From Aquilaria yunnanensis (Eukaryota > Streptophyta > Magnoliopsida > Malvales > Thymelaeaceae), in NCBI GenBank assembly GCA_039654915.1, contig CM077593.1:40084501-40148500 (forward strand): a DNA stretch of 64,000 bases, given 5' to 3'. Position numbers and translations under genes: made by a program. Below the pieces are notes generated by a model that had not been told where the DNA came from, made no database searches, and worked only from the letters and a program-made list of their open reading frames with translations. Shown piece after piece: positions 1 to 11,609 of the stretch (its first letter is position 1; the number at the start of each line of letters is the position of its first letter).

Positions 1-2376
1 CTTCGGATGTGCATCGACTTCAGAAACTTGAATGATGCTTGCTCGAAAGACTCATACCCTCTTCCGCCAATAGACCAACTAGTAGACTCAACTGCCGAAT
101 ACGGGCTCCTAAGTTTCCTAGACGCTTTCAGCGGCTACCATCAAATAAGGATGGACCCCGAAGATGAAGAAAAAACCGCCTTCATCACCGAGGGAGGAAC
201 GTACTGCTACGTCAGGATGCCCTTCGGGCTTAAAAATGCAGGAGCCACCTACCAAAGGTTGATGAACAAGGTCTTTAAGGACCAAATGGGGAGAAAAATG
301 GAGGTGTATGTTGACGATATGATAGTCAAAAGCAAGCTCCCTCGCAACCACGTTGCAGATCTAGAGGAAACCTTCCAAAAGCTCAAAGCCTTCGGGATTC
401 GTCTCAATCCTGAAAAATGCATGTTCGGGGTGACCTCGGGAAAGTTCCTTGGGTACATGGTATCCGAAAGAGGCATCGATGCTAACCCCGAAAAAATTAA
501 GGCCCTGCTCGAGTTCCAAACTCCTGCCACGGTAAAAGATGTGCAGAGACTCACTGGAAGAATAACCTCTCTTAGCAGGTTCATTTCCAGGTACGGAGAT
601 AGGTGTCGGCCTTTCTTCAAAGTCCTCACTAAGGCAACAAAAAAGGAAGGCAACCTTGGAAGGGACGATCACCCTTGCGGTCAAGACTGCCAAAAAGCCT
701 GGGAAGAACTCAAAATCTACCTAGCTAGCCTGCCGACTCTGCGACAACCTCGTGAGGGAGAACCCCTCGTATTATACCTCGCCATCACGGAAAAAGCTGT
801 GAGCTCGGTCCTCGTGAAAGAAGAAGGGCCAAAACAATGGCCGGTCTACTATGTAAGCAAATCCCTGCATGGCGCCGAAGTCAGGTACCCTCTGCTACAA
901 AAAGCTATATACGCCTTGGTGCTTGCAGGGAGAAGGTTGCGACCATACTTTCAGGCTCACCCCATCATCGTCCGAAGTAGCCTGCCATTACGGGACGTTA
1001 TGAGGAAAGTGGATCATTCGGGAAGGCTTTCCAAGTGGTGTATAGAGCTTGGCGAACACGATATCACCTATGAACCTTGGAAGGCCATAAAAGCTCAAGC
1101 ACTGGCAGAATTCATTGCCGAAATACCCACCACTGAGGACAGTCATCCGGATCTGAACGAAGGTGAGCCAGAATGGACCTTACATGTTGACGGAGCCTCG
1201 GGGTCCGAGCACCAGGGAGCTGGGGTAATTATCAGAGGCCCCGAAGGCCTAGAAGTAATGAAGGCTATCAAGTTTACCTTCAACGTCACTAACAATGTGG
1301 CTGAGTATGAGGCCCTCATAGCGGGATTACGACTGGCCAGAAAAATTGGCGTGAGAAACTTAAAGGCTTACAGCGATTCCCAGCTAGTAGTTCGACAGAC
1401 GGCAGGAGACTGTGGGGCGAAGGACCCAACCTTGGCAAAATACCACGAGCTGGTAGCAAAACTCATTCAAGAGTTTGACGCCGTACGGATCGAAAACGTA
1501 CCTCGGCGGAAAAACACCGAGGCAGACTGCTTGGCGAAGTCAAAAACCTACACTGAGGTGCTAGACCATCCGAGCATCTCAATACTGAGCATATCGACCT
1601 CAGGAAAAGGCTGGAGGGATCCAATAAAAAGGTACCTCGCGGAAAATGTGCTCCCCGAAGACCCCGGTGACGCTGCAAAACTGCGAAGGCGCTCCGGTCG
1701 TTTCTTTCTGATCGGTGAAGAACTATACCGACAGGGATACGCGAATCCACTGCAAAGATGTGTGAACGAAGAGGATACTGAAATAATCCTTGAAGAAGTC
1801 CACGAAGGCATGTGTGGTTCACACATTGGAACCGATGCCCTGGCGACAGTGATACTTCGCCAAGGATACTTCTGGCCTACCCTGAGAAAGGACGCAAGGC
1901 AGTTCGTCCGGAAATGCGGTAGTTGCCAGAAACACGCAAACATCCAGAGGGCACCCTCGGAAATGGTAACTTCGGCTGACTATCCCTGGCCCTTCGCAGT
2001 CTGGGGTATAGACCTTATCGGGCCACTCCCCTCAACGCCCGGAGGCGTGAAATTATGCGTGGTAGCGGTAGACTATTTCTCCAAATGGGTCAAGGCAGAA
2101 CCACTCGCAACTATCTCGGCAAAAGAAGTGCAGAAGTTTGTATGGAAGAACATTGTATGCAGATTCGGCATACCGAGGGTACTAGTGGCTGATAACGGAT
2201 ATTTCAGTATGGAAGAACATTGTATGCCATCTCACGGGGTATTTCGCGCGAACTGGGAAGGACCTTATCTGGTTCTTGCCGAAGTACAAAAAGGCGTGTA
2301 CAAACTTGGTGACACCGAAGGCGTAGAATTGAATAACACTTGGCACTCAGATGCCTTGAAGAAATTCTACGCTTAA
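1..2376 (+). pseudogene. Element A pol fragment (RT, RNase H, second RNase H, broken integrase)
   Basis: The frame is open from base 1 to TAA at 2374-2376, about 791 codons. It starts inside reverse transcriptase (RMCIDFRNLNDAC motif). The catalytic YVDD is at 307-318. A degenerate native RNase H follows (YYVSKSLHGAEVRYPLLQKA), then a second RNase H (LHVDGAS, AEYEAL, SDSQLV, EADCLAK), the combination typical of Tat elements. The integrase HHCC zinc motif is present from about 1801 (HEGMCGSHIG...CGSC), as are the first core aspartate (GIDLIGPL) and the second (ADNG). About 500 bp are then missing, including the catalytic glutamate, so the frame jumps to the C-terminal PSHGVFRANWEGPYL segment. 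The deletion happens to preserve the frame, so the long ORF does not mean a working enzyme. Confidence 0.9.
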
Positions 2377-2787
2377 GATGGAGCGGAAGGATTGTGTTGT
2401 GCAAAAAATATCCTAAGTACAGAATGTCCTTGAGAAAAAATTCTTAAGTGTACAAAATGGTGCAAGACAGAATTCCGCGAAGGTGTTCGCCATAAGAAAG
2501 CGTAGATGTGATTTTCTGAAGTCCCTTGAGCCATCATGCTCGGGAAAGTGGGAAACAAAAATCTTGTGAAAATACTCGTCGAAAAAAGCAGGTAATAAAT
2601 TTTGGTGATTGCAGGTTTCCCGAAGTCTCTTGAGCGAACTTGTTCGGGACAATGGAAATGCAAAATCTTGCAAAAAGACTTAGCCAAAAAATATATTCAT
2701 TGAGAACGATCAGGCTTACAAAGAAGAAGTGCCCGAAGAAGGAACACAAAAACGAAGAGGAAAAAAGGAAAAGTCCCCTAAAACAGC
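2377..2787. repeat. Element A spacer with two hairpin repeats
   Basis: This is the non-coding spacer between the convergent 3' ends of pol and the antisense gene. Two copies of a short hairpin unit are visible near 2520-2552 and 2618-2652, with the pattern CTTGAGC, a six-base loop, then GCTCGGG or GTTCGGG. The fuller arrays in B and C carry about seven copies. No gene is visible here. Confidence 0.7.
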
Positions 2788-5158
2788 CTAAGGGTTCTCG
2801 GCGTCCCGGGAGCCACCAGCCTCTGTGCCCTTTTCCCCTAAAATCGGCAGGTTCAGATGCTCGATTTTGGACCAGGACCACCGAGGCCCCTCGGGAATGT
2901 TGAGAGCTTCCAAAAAAGAGAGGTCCAGACCTGGGAACCTCTCAAGGACTTGGTGCCGAGCAAGGCAGAATCCATCTTGGAAGGTGACCTTGGTCATTTG
3001 GTCGGATTTTTCCTTCTCAACCTCAAGGTCGTCGAGCTCATCCTTCAAGTCTGCAACCTCCTTCTTCAGCGCCTTCACCCTCTTCTTCGCATCGGGCTCC
3101 TTCTTTAAAGACTGGACCTCGGCTTCGAGAGCCTTTTTCACACTCATCAACGACCGAATGAGATTGTCAAAATCTGACTTATCTTTGAGAAGGTCTTGGT
3201 TGGCAGCGAGCATCCCTTTCACCTGATCGCCGAGGTCAGCAATCTTCAGAAAGGAGTTCTTCTCAAGATCTTCCTTCTCCTTCCGGAACTCCTCTCGAAG
3301 GGCAGCAACTTCTTTCTTCGCAGCATCAGACAGCTGCTGGTTCTTGGCGATCAATGCCGAGCGCGTGACCTTCACTTTCTCCAAGGTCTCTAAGGCCAAA
3401 GCTCGGAACGCCGCCTGGCTGGCCACCCGAACTCGGAGAAAGCCGGTGTACCCCAGCAGCTGCAAAAAGATGAACGCAAGGTCAGTAAGAGCCAAGCACT
3501 TAGGAAAAATTGAAGGGAAAAAGGTGTGAAGAACATACCTGAGCAGCATGCTCGGTGACTTTCGCGACAAGGGTGTCATCGTCCGGATGGGCTGCCGCAA
3601 TAGGCTTGAAGGAGGCCTCTGTAAGCACCCCCCTTCGAAATATGTTTCGCCATTTCAGGACAGTCTTCGGAGTACAAGTTCATGTCCTCCGTGAATGTCC
3701 AGAAAGGCTCTTTCAGTATCTTCCCTTGCGGGAATTTGGCGTCGCGAAGGGCCCGCGCTTTCGCGTGTTCGGCCGCCCAGTTCGGGGTAAGCAACTCCCC
3801 TGCATGACGAAAATGAGAAGCAGGTCAGAGACAAAAGAAAATTCAGAAAAACAAAAGAGCCATACTTGTTCTGAAAACAACAAACTTGGCGGTACTTCGA
3901 CCATGACGTCCTCGGAGTCCTGAGACTCCTTGGTCGAAATCACCTTTCCTTTCTTCTTGTGCCGCTCCTCGGCAGAAGGAGCCTCTGCCACGGCCTCCAG
4001 AAGGGCCTGCGGCACAGAAGGGCTCTGGGGAGGGACGTCGGCGGAAGGAACCTCGGCAGCGGCAGGGACCTCGGCAGAAGCCTCGTTCGGCGGAATCTCG
4101 GCTGCCCCAGGCTCCTCATCAGCCTCCTCGGAAATTTCCTCCAGAGGAACGTGGGCAGTTTTCTTTGCCCGTTTCGCCGAAGGCCCTGCGCCAGTAGACT
4201 TCCAGCTTTGGGAAGCCGCCTTCTTTGTCTGATCGCCCTTCTCCACCTGGCCGGAGAAAAGGGACTTGTAAAATGCAGCAATCCCGTCGCCCATTTCTGA
4301 AAAGAAAAAAGACATCAACGTAAGTCCGAGGAAAAAACAGCAAGGGAGTAGAAGACAACTCACTTTCGACAAGCGTTCGAAAGAAATTTCCTCCTTAAGA
4401 AGCTTGACCAACCAGGAATCCTTCCCGACGATGGCAGGAGCTGGCATCTCGAGCTCGGTCTCGTGCTCCTTAACCACCTTTAACTCCCGGAGGACCTCTT
4501 CGGTCATCAACCTCCAGTTGATAGGAAAGGGCGCGGATGCGGCCGTCGAAGTCCGCGAAAGTGGAAGCCAACTCTGGAGTCAGCAACAACCTCGGATCAA
4601 CGACGTCCACATCTAACTTTCCCTGAGCCCACTTGGTCAGAACATACGACCAGGCCTCCTCCATCTTCAGGAAGAAGAATTTCTGTTGCCACCCCTGCCA
4701 GCTGTCCTTGGTGGCGAAGGTGAACATGAATTTTTTGCTCCCGGATCCCCGAGGTAGCATAAAATAGAAGCCACCCTTCGGGACCACAAAGAACTTGTAG
4801 TACTGCATGAAGATTATAAAATGGGGTTTTATCCCGAAGACGCCACACATACAAAGGAAGGCGCTAAAATAGCAGTACGAGTTCGGGGGAAGCTGATTCA
4901 CAGCAATGCCATGAAATTGGCAGAACTCGCAAACCATCTTCGGGGGAGGATACCGAAGTCCGGCCTTCAGCTGGGCTCGGAAAATGGTAACCTCGTTACT
5001 ACGGTTTGAAAAAGCATAATGGCTAGAGCGAGGCAGCCTAGTAATGGCGTAAGAGGGAAGAAAGAACTTTTCTTCCACCTCTCTAATTTTGCGGGGGTGG
5101 TGCAACAAGGATGGGCTAAAAGAGGCTGCCAGCTCTCAGGGATAGGCATTTTTGACAT
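2788..5158 (-). pseudogene. Element A antisense gene (coiled-coil, gypsy-associated), frameshifted
   Basis: This is the minus-strand counterpart of the intact gene in element B. By alignment, exon 1 is 5158-4374 (MSKMPIPESWQPLLAHPCC), exon 2 begins at 4296, exon 3 is 3799-3539 and exon 4 is 3459-2788. Introns 1 and 3 keep good GT-AG ends; the exon 2 donor looks weak (CCAA then GTTTGT). Exon 1 has a one-base loss near 5090-5100. A deletion of about 45 bp near 4525 shifts the frame after FADFDGRIRA. Exon 4 is open and encodes a long heptad-rich coiled coil (for example LEAEVQSLKK and LKKEVADLKDELDDLEVEKEK) followed by the conserved tail FQDGFCLARHQVLERFPGLDL. The N-terminal part resembles plant proteins annotated as putative gypsy-type transposon (Transposase_28), a match from memory. 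The molecular function is unknown. Confidence 0.75.
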
Positions 5159-5364
5159 GAAAATTAGTTCAGAAAAGGCAAGAAAACAGTTTCTGGAAAA
5201 AACTCAAAAGAACAAAGAAATCAAAACACTTTGGAAAACAAAAACCCACCAAAAGATTTGCCAAAGTCTGAGGACGCTGTCGTGAAAGTTGGCTGAAAAA
5301 AGCTCTGATTAAGGCAGCTCCGCCACAGAAAGCAAGAAGGTACGAAAATGGGGGCAAAGCAGAG

Positions 5365-6336
5365 TGATAGCCAAAGGCTATTGCCTCCTCGGTAGTAACT
5401 CCCTGCCAGAATATTGGCCGAGGAGTCTGACGTCACCCAAGAGAGGATCTTTTCACTGACCTCAGAAGGTGCGAAGTCAAACACTATGAGCTCGAGACTT
5501 TGGTTAGCTCGTCAGGAATTCCGAGGACAACACAGTCTCCATCGAGGGGCCAAACTGACCCTCTTCGGGTAAGAGAGCCATCTCTCTGAAGCAAGGAAGA
5601 ATCTCCCCGAAGGTAAAGGCCCCGAAGAGGATCTTCCCCGAACAAGAAACACCTGAACAAGGGAATCCCCTAACTATGGGTGTGAGTCCCGAAGAAGGTG
5701 TTCATCAAGGGAACTCCCAGAACTATGGGATAGATCCCGAAGGAGGTGCTTGCATCGAAGGACGGATAGAATCCGAAGAGGGTGCACGCACCGAAGGGCG
5801 ACCTCGCCCAGGGGACCTCGGGAGTACGGTATGAGCATTTAAGGAGCCTCTGACATGTCGCCCACAAGCCCTACACGTCACATCAGAACGGCGAACTGAC
5901 ACGCCGCAGACGGCCCAGTCCTGACACAACCTGTCCGGGTCCAGGGCTAAAGGAGGCTGCAAACGGCTGCCTGTCCCCTAGGTCCAAAAGCACAGATCAA
6001 ATCCGATCGAACACGTGTCATGATCTGAACGGACCATCTACTCCTATAAATACTAGGAAATGGGACTGGGCAAAGGATGAGCATTTTCCTCCCTCTGAGA
6101 AAACACAAAACAGGCAAGACACTTGATCCCTTAGTGTTCTTCCTCCACTTTCACTCAGAAAACTGACTTGGGCGTCGGAGGGTCCTCCCCGGAAAAGCAA
6201 ACCGGGGACCTCCTAACCTCTTCTTTGAGCTTTTCAGGCACACTCAGCTCGGAAACCAGAGCTCCAGGCGCTCGCCTCCTCAGGAAGTCTCCCCACCTGT
6301 CAACATGACAACAAATGAAGATGCCTCGTGGCATCA
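5365..6336 (+). mobile_element. Solo LTR S1 (type 2), inserted in element A
   Basis: A 972-bp type 2 LTR from TGATAGCC to GGCATCA, matching the 971-bp LTRs of E and F. It is flanked by the perfect five-base duplication CAGAG (5360-5364 and 6337-6341), with no internal sequence, PBS or polypurine tract, so it is a solo LTR left by LTR-LTR recombination. CACGTG lies at 6012-6017 and TATAAATA at 6045-6052. The upstream half contains an imperfect direct repeat of about 55 bp (about 5650-5760, each copy with an ACTATGGG core). It interrupts the leader of element A's antisense gene, between its start codon (5158) and its TATA box (6387-6394). Confidence 0.93.
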
Positions 6337-6386
6337 CAGAGGAAAGAGCAGAAGTAAAAGCAAATGGGACTTATGATGGAATGGGC

Positions 6387-6531
6387 TATTTATAGGCCAA
6401 AGGTTGGTAACCGAAACGTCGTCATAAGTACCCTTTTGGAGGTGAACCGGCGCCGTAACTGCCCTCTGCACCTGAAAAGGCGCGCCCTCTGTAACCGATG
6501 GTTCTCTCCTCCAATGGCAAAGTGCCACGTG
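6387..6531 (-). promoter_or_regulatory. Promoter of element A antisense gene
   Basis: Read on the minus strand, CACGTG (6526-6531) lies 131 bp before TATAAATA (6387-6394). The same pair, with equal spacing, is found upstream of the antisense genes of B and C. S1 now separates this promoter from the start codon by about 1 kb more than in B. Confidence 0.6.
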
Positions 6532-6891
6532 TCAATCACCGCGCCAAAACAGGGGACACATCTTCTGACATCCCTAAAAAGCTGGGACGCGTCGCTTAGA
6601 CTGACACGCTTGGCCATCAGACACGACGTTACACAGTCCTACAAGAAGAAAAAGCAAGTTACCTCGAGGACACCAAGAGACAGGCTATGGCCAAACAGCC
6701 CTTGACCTTCGGGCAAGAGCTGTATCTTCGGCACAGGCTCCGCCTCGAAGACACCAAAGAACAGGCTAAGGCCGAACAGCCCATACCTTTGGGCAAGAGG
6801 TGCATCCTCGGAACAGGTTGAGCTTCCTAAGAGACTCCCAAGAACAACCTCGGAAAGAGATGCAAAACTGAAGTCTTCACTTCGGCTTTCC
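6395..6891. repeat. Element A region upstream of the antisense promoter, with about 85-bp repeats
   Basis: Non-coding. From about 6655 to 6830 there are two imperfect copies of a unit that starts with GAGGACACCAA, contains a GAACAGCCC core and ends near ACAGGCT. The equivalent stretches in B, C and F carry the same unit, so it belongs to the element. No gene is visible. Confidence 0.55.
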
Positions 6892-6900
6892 AAAGGGGGG
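6892..6900 (+). other. Polypurine tract of element A
   Basis: AAAGGGGGG, then CATG, immediately precedes the 3' LTR. It is in the position expected for the plus-strand DNA primer of reverse transcription and matches the tracts of B, C, E and F in place and sequence type. Confidence 0.8.
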
Positions 6901-6904
6901 CATG

Positions 6905-7767
6905 TGATAGCCAAATGCTATCGCCTCTATTTGGCCGAACTCCCTGCCACAAGAATGGCCAGAAGAAACTGGCGCTACCCGAGTAAAGGTGGGATCATAC
7001 ACCTCGGAAGATAGCCGAAGAGCTCCGAGCCCGGCGTGCCAGGAAAGTTGAGGATACTACTAGCCCCCCGAGGTTGCAAACAGATCGCCTTCGAAAAAGA
7101 GGCACCAGCTATTGCGGGCCGAACATGATCTCCCCGAAGGAGGAACTCCCTGAAGCTGGGTACCCCCGAACTGAGGGTGTGTTTCCCGAAGAGGCACTGT
7201 CCGTACCAAAGGACGACCTCACCCAGGGACGTCGGGAGTACGGCAGGAGCATTTAAGGAAGCCTCTGACACGTCCTTTCACAGACGTCATAAGCTGCCTC
7301 AAAAGGCCCTCTGACACGCTGACGCCATCAAAATCGCATCATGGCCCATCTCGGCACAAGGCTCAAGGCAACCTGCTACCAGCTATCTGTCCCCTACGCC
7401 CAGAAACTCAGAGAACATCCAACCGAACACGTGTCGCGATCTGGATGGGCTAGGTACTCCTATAAATACCAGGAAATAAATACTTGGCAGGAGGTTGGTT
7501 GGCAAAGATCTGACTCCCAAACTCTGAGAAAATCACCAGGCGAGACTCTTCAGCCCCTTTGTGATATTTCCTCTGTCCTTTCTCAGCCACCACTGACTTG
7601 GGCGTCGGAGGCTCCCCCCCCGGAAACACATTCCGGGGGCCTCCAGGCCACTTATTCTGAGCATCTCAGGTACTCTCCTTTGGGCGAACCATCCTCCAGG
7701 CGTTCTTCCTCCTAGAAATCCCTCCATCAGCCACCATGACTACCAACGATGAAGCCCCCGGGCATCA
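6905..7767 (+). repeat. 3' LTR of element A (diverged type 1)
   Basis: An 863-bp LTR from TGATAGCC to GGGCATCA. It is related to the 867-bp LTR of B but clearly more diverged. CACGTG is at 7428-7433 and TATAAATA at 7461-7468. It also contains the in-frame gag start context (ATGACTACCAACGATGAAG) just before its end. It directly abuts D's protease sequence at 7768. Confidence 0.85.
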
Positions 7768-10700
7768 CCTGTCACCTCTCTTACTTTCAGAGTGGGTCCG
7801 TCCAAACTCCCTGTCCTCGGGTGGATTGACCTTCCTATAATCTTAAGAGGAACTTCACTACAGAACAAGGATGAGCTTTTTGCCTCCACAATGACAAGGT
7901 TCATCATCATAGACGTCCCTTCGTCGTATAATGCCATCCTTGGAAGAAAAATCCAAGGAAACCTCCACATTCGCCCAGATGTGAGATACGTAGCTGTCAC
8001 CATCGCCACAAAGGATGGAGATGCTGAGATCTTCATCGACCAAGGGGAAGTGAGAAAGGTGTTTGTCAAAGCAAGAAAAGCCCCAGCGAAGAGCTGCGCA
8101 CGGACAGCGAAAGCAAAGGCCGTACTCACAGGAGAGGCAAAGAGAGAAGAAACAAAAGACCCCGAGAAAATAGAAACAGAAGATATAGAACTTGTCCCAG
8201 ACCGAAATACCCGAATAGGGAAACAAGTGGCCGAAGGTAATAAGGAAAAACTTGTATCTTTTCTCTTAATGAACAAAGATCTATTTGCCTACTCACCGAA
8301 GGACATGCCTGCGGTAGACCTTCGCATAATTCAGCAAAATCTTAAGATACGCCCCGACGCGAAGCCTGTGCGGCAAAAGAAAAGAAGCTTCTCGGCACAT
8401 AAGAACAGCTTTGTAAAATTCAAAGTCCAATGGTTAATGGAGGCCGACATAATAAGGGAAGTCAAATACCCCCAATGGCTTAGTAACGTGGTCATCGCAA
8501 CAAAGGAAGAGAGTGACAAACTTCGAATGTGCATCGACTTTCGAAACGTGAACGATGCTTGTCCTAAAGATTCATAACCACTGCCGCCAATAGACCAGTT
8601 GGTGGACTCCACTGCCAAGTATGGCCTCTTAAGTTTCCTCGACGCCTTCAGTGGGTATCACCAAATCAGGATGGACCTCGAAGATGAGGAAAAAACCGCC
8701 TTCATCACCGAAGTTGGTACATACTGCTACATCAAAATGCCCTTCGGGCTTAAGAATGTAGGAGCCACCTACCAGAGGTTAATCAACAAGGTCTTCAACT
8801 CCCAAATAGGGAGGAACATGGAAGTTTATGTCGATGATATGATAGTTAAGAGCAAACTGCCTAGTAGTCATATCACGGACTTGGAGGAAACATTCCGCTA
8901 GCTGAGGATCTTCGGAATCCGCCTCAACCCTGAAAAATGCATGTTGGGGTAAATGCGGGTAAGTTCCTTGGATTTATGGTGTCAGAAAAAGGTATTGACG
9001 CCAATCCAAAAAAATTCAAGGCCTTACTAAGATTCCGAACTCCCACAACGACAAAGGATGTGCAAAGACTCAGAGGGAGAATCACGTACCTTAGCAAATT
9101 CATCCCCAGATATGGGGATCGCTGCCGACCATTCTTCAAGGTCCTTACTAAAGCTGTGAAAAATGGTGGTGACCTCGGGAGCGAGGTACATCCTTGGAAC
9201 GAAGACTGCCAAAAGGCCTGGGAAGAGCTTAAGGTCTACCTGACTCGCCTGCCGACACTCCGGCAGCCACAGAAAGGGGAACCCCTTATACTATACCTCA
9301 CCATCACCGAAAAGGCGCTAAGTTCGGTCCTTGTGAAGGAAGAGGGGGTGGAGCAATGGCTAGTATATTATGTGAGCAAGTCTCTACATGGTGCCGAAGT
9401 CAGGTACCCCTTACTACAAAAGGCTATTTATGCCCTGATACTTGCAAGCAGAAGGCTATGTCCGTATTTCCAAGGCCACCCCATTATTGTCTGAAGTAAC
9501 CTGCCTCTTCGAGATATCATGAAGAATGTAGACCAACCAGGAAGGCTTTCCAAGTGGTGCATACAACTCGGCGAGTATGATATCACCTATGGGCCGAGGA
9601 AGGCAATAAAAGCTCAAGCTTTGGCGGATTTCATTGTCGAAGTACCCATTGCCGAAGAAAGTCAACCAGACCTCAGGAAAAATGAACCAGAGTGGACTCT
9701 ATTTGTCGATGGGGCCTCCGGCACTGAACACTAGGGAGCTAGAGTAATTCTTCGCGGTCCCGAGGGTATGGAAGTTATGAAAGCTATCAAGTTCGGGTTT
9801 AACGTCACCAACAATATGGTAGAATATGAGGCCCTCATAGCAAGGTTACGCCTTGCTAGAAGAATTGGCGTGATAAACCTAAAGGCCCACAGCGATTCTT
9901 AGCTAGTGGTCCGACAGATGGCAGGGGACTATAGCGCGAAGGACACAACTTTGGCGAAGTATCACGAGCTCGCATCAAAGCTCATTCAGGAGTTCGACGT
10001 GGTGCACATTGAGAACGTGCCTCACCGAGACATTGCTAAAGCATATAGCTTGGCCAAATCAAGAAAGTCCACTAAATTACTGAGCTACTCGAGCATAACA
10101 GTAATGACCATGGTAGCCTTGGAAAGGGGATGGAAAAGTCCCATAAAAAAGTATCTCACCACCTCGGAGCTTCCCGAAGATCCTTACGAAGCAGCAAAAG
10201 TGCGAAGACCCTCCGGGCGATATTTCCTGATCGGGGAAGATTTATACCGATAGGGGTATGCAAGCTCGCTACAAAGGTGTGTCAGTGAAGAGGACATAGA
10301 GGCAGTCCTCAAAGATGTCCACGAGGGGGCATACGGTTCCCACATAGGAACTGACGCCTTGCCAGGAGTAATACTCTGCCAATGGTACTTCTGGCCCACC
10401 CTAAGAAAGAACGCGAGGTAGTTTGTCCAGAAATGTGATAATTGCCAAAGGCACACCAAAATCCAGAGGTTACCCTCGGAGCCAATAACCTTGTCTCACT
10501 ACCCCTGTCCCTTTGCAGTATTGGGCATTGACCTCATCGGGCCACTCCCGACTGCACCTCGAGGAGTAAAGTTTTGTGTGGTCGCAATAGATTACTTCAC
10601 TAAATGGGTCGAGGCAGAGCCCCTAGCAACCATTTCGGGAAAAGACATACAAAGATTCGTCTGGAAGATCATTGTATACAGGTTCCGAATACCAAGGGTG

Positions 10701-11366
10701 ATAGTGGCCGACAATAGTTCCCAATTTGTTGACAAGGGATTCCAAGAATTCATTACCGACCTCGGGATAAAAATGCACTTCACCCCGGTAGCTCATCCCC
10801 AGAGCAACGGACAGGTAGAGGTATCTAACATAACCATAAAGGAAGGTCTGAAAAAGAGATTGAAAGATGCAAAGGGAAAATGGCCAGGAGAACTTTCTAG
10901 TGTGCTATGGAGCTATCGGACAACGCCCAGAAGGGCCACGGGTGAGACACCTTTCTCACTTGTCTTCGGCACGGAGGCCATTATTCCTATTGAGGTGATT
11001 CAGCCATCGGCGATGATACAAGTGTTCGACGAAGAGGAAAATGACCTCAGGTTGAGAATTAAACTCAACCTGATTGACAAACACAGAGAAGTGGCTGAAC
11101 TTAGAAGAAAAGCCTTTCAGCAAAGAGTTGCTATAGCTGTGAACCTATGCGTCAGGCGAAAAGGAATCAGGAAGGGAGACCTTGTTCTCTGAAAGGCTGA
11201 GTTTGAAGCCTGAAGACCATCTCACGGAGTACTTAAGGCAAACTGGGAAGTGCCTTATTTGGTCCTTGATGAGGTTCGGAAATGAGTCTATAAGCTTGGC
11301 GATACCGAAGGTGGAGAACTGAAAAATACATGGCATTTGGATGCCTTGAAGAAATTCTATGCTTAG
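7768..11366 (+). pseudogene. Element D pro-pol, heavily mutated
   Basis: The order is protease tail (VLGWIDLP, DVPSSYNAILGR), RT, native RNase H, second RNase H, integrase, ending in ALKKFYA-like codons at 11364-11366. RT keeps MCIDFRN near 8527 and YVDD near 8827. The integrase core keeps GIDLIGPLP, ADNSSQF and HPQSNGQVEVSN, with Gly to Ser after the second Asp-Asn. At least eight in-frame stops are visible (for example 8575-8577, 8899-8901, 9492-9494, 9732-9734, 9899-9901, 10251-10253, 11190-11192, 11284-11286), plus a frameshift near 8945. Many stops are CAG to TAG or CGA to TGA, as expected from C-to-T decay of methylated repeats. No function is expected. Confidence 0.9.
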
Positions 11367-11604
11367 AATCTTGTCAGGAAATTGTATAGTTAGTAATTTT
11401 TCTAAGTACAGAAAATTTTCTGGAAAAATAACTCCACCTAAAAAATCTCGCCGAACAAGGTACAAGTAAGTACTTGTGAAAATTACACATTTTCCCCGAA
11501 GGAGCGTCAACTGAGCATGACTGGTAAAAATAGACAAAGGTTTGCCAAAAGACAATCGTCAAAATTAATGTTACGCCGAACACGGTTGATAGAAAGCGCG
11601 AAAA
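11367..11604. other. Element D spacer downstream of pol
   Basis: AT-rich non-coding sequence that matches the position of the pol/antisense-gene spacer in other copies. I cannot make out convincing hairpin units here. It ends at the insertion point of B. Confidence 0.6.
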
Positions 11605-11609
11605 GATGT

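Larger units (their letters stand above)
1..7767 (+). mobile_element. Element A: Tat-lineage Ty3/gypsy retrotransposon, 3' part
   Basis: The window opens inside its reverse transcriptase. In order it holds the pol 3' part, a short hairpin-repeat spacer, an antisense gene on the minus strand, that gene's promoter, a polypurine tract and a 3' LTR ending in GGGCATCA at 7767. The next bases (CCTGT, 7768-7772) are the presumed target duplication, because protease codons of element D continue directly from them. The matching left copy would lie outside the window. A is interrupted by solo LTR S1. Its LTR is a diverged type 1 sequence. A is clearly inactive: pol has lost the end of the integrase core and the antisense gene is frameshifted. 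Confidence 0.85.
7768..11609 (+). mobile_element. Element D, segment 1 (protease to 3' of pol)
   Basis: First visible piece of the oldest Tat-type element, which hosts all other insertions. The bases after A's LTR align codon for codon with the protease region of B (B: PVTTPTFGVGPS; here PVTSLTFRVGPS), so A inserted inside D's protease gene. D's 5' LTR and gag must lie left of the window. The piece ends at GATGT (11605-11609), where B inserted; D resumes at 22772. Confidence 0.85.

Noticed and set aside
2640..2903. Lysine-rich 87-codon plus-strand ORF downstream of A's pol
   Set aside because: It overlaps the 3' end of the antisense gene and the hairpin spacer and is not conserved in B, C, E or F.
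6905..7767. LTR shared by A and D through LTR-LTR recombination
   Set aside because: D's protease codons start immediately after the LTR with no PBS or gag, and the CCTGT there fits a target duplication. Insertion of A into D explains it better.
7768..7800. Splice-acceptor-like TTACTTTCAG after A's LTR, suggesting an intron or captured gene
   Set aside because: The sequence aligns codon for codon with B's protease region, so it is simply D's coding sequence at A's insertion point.
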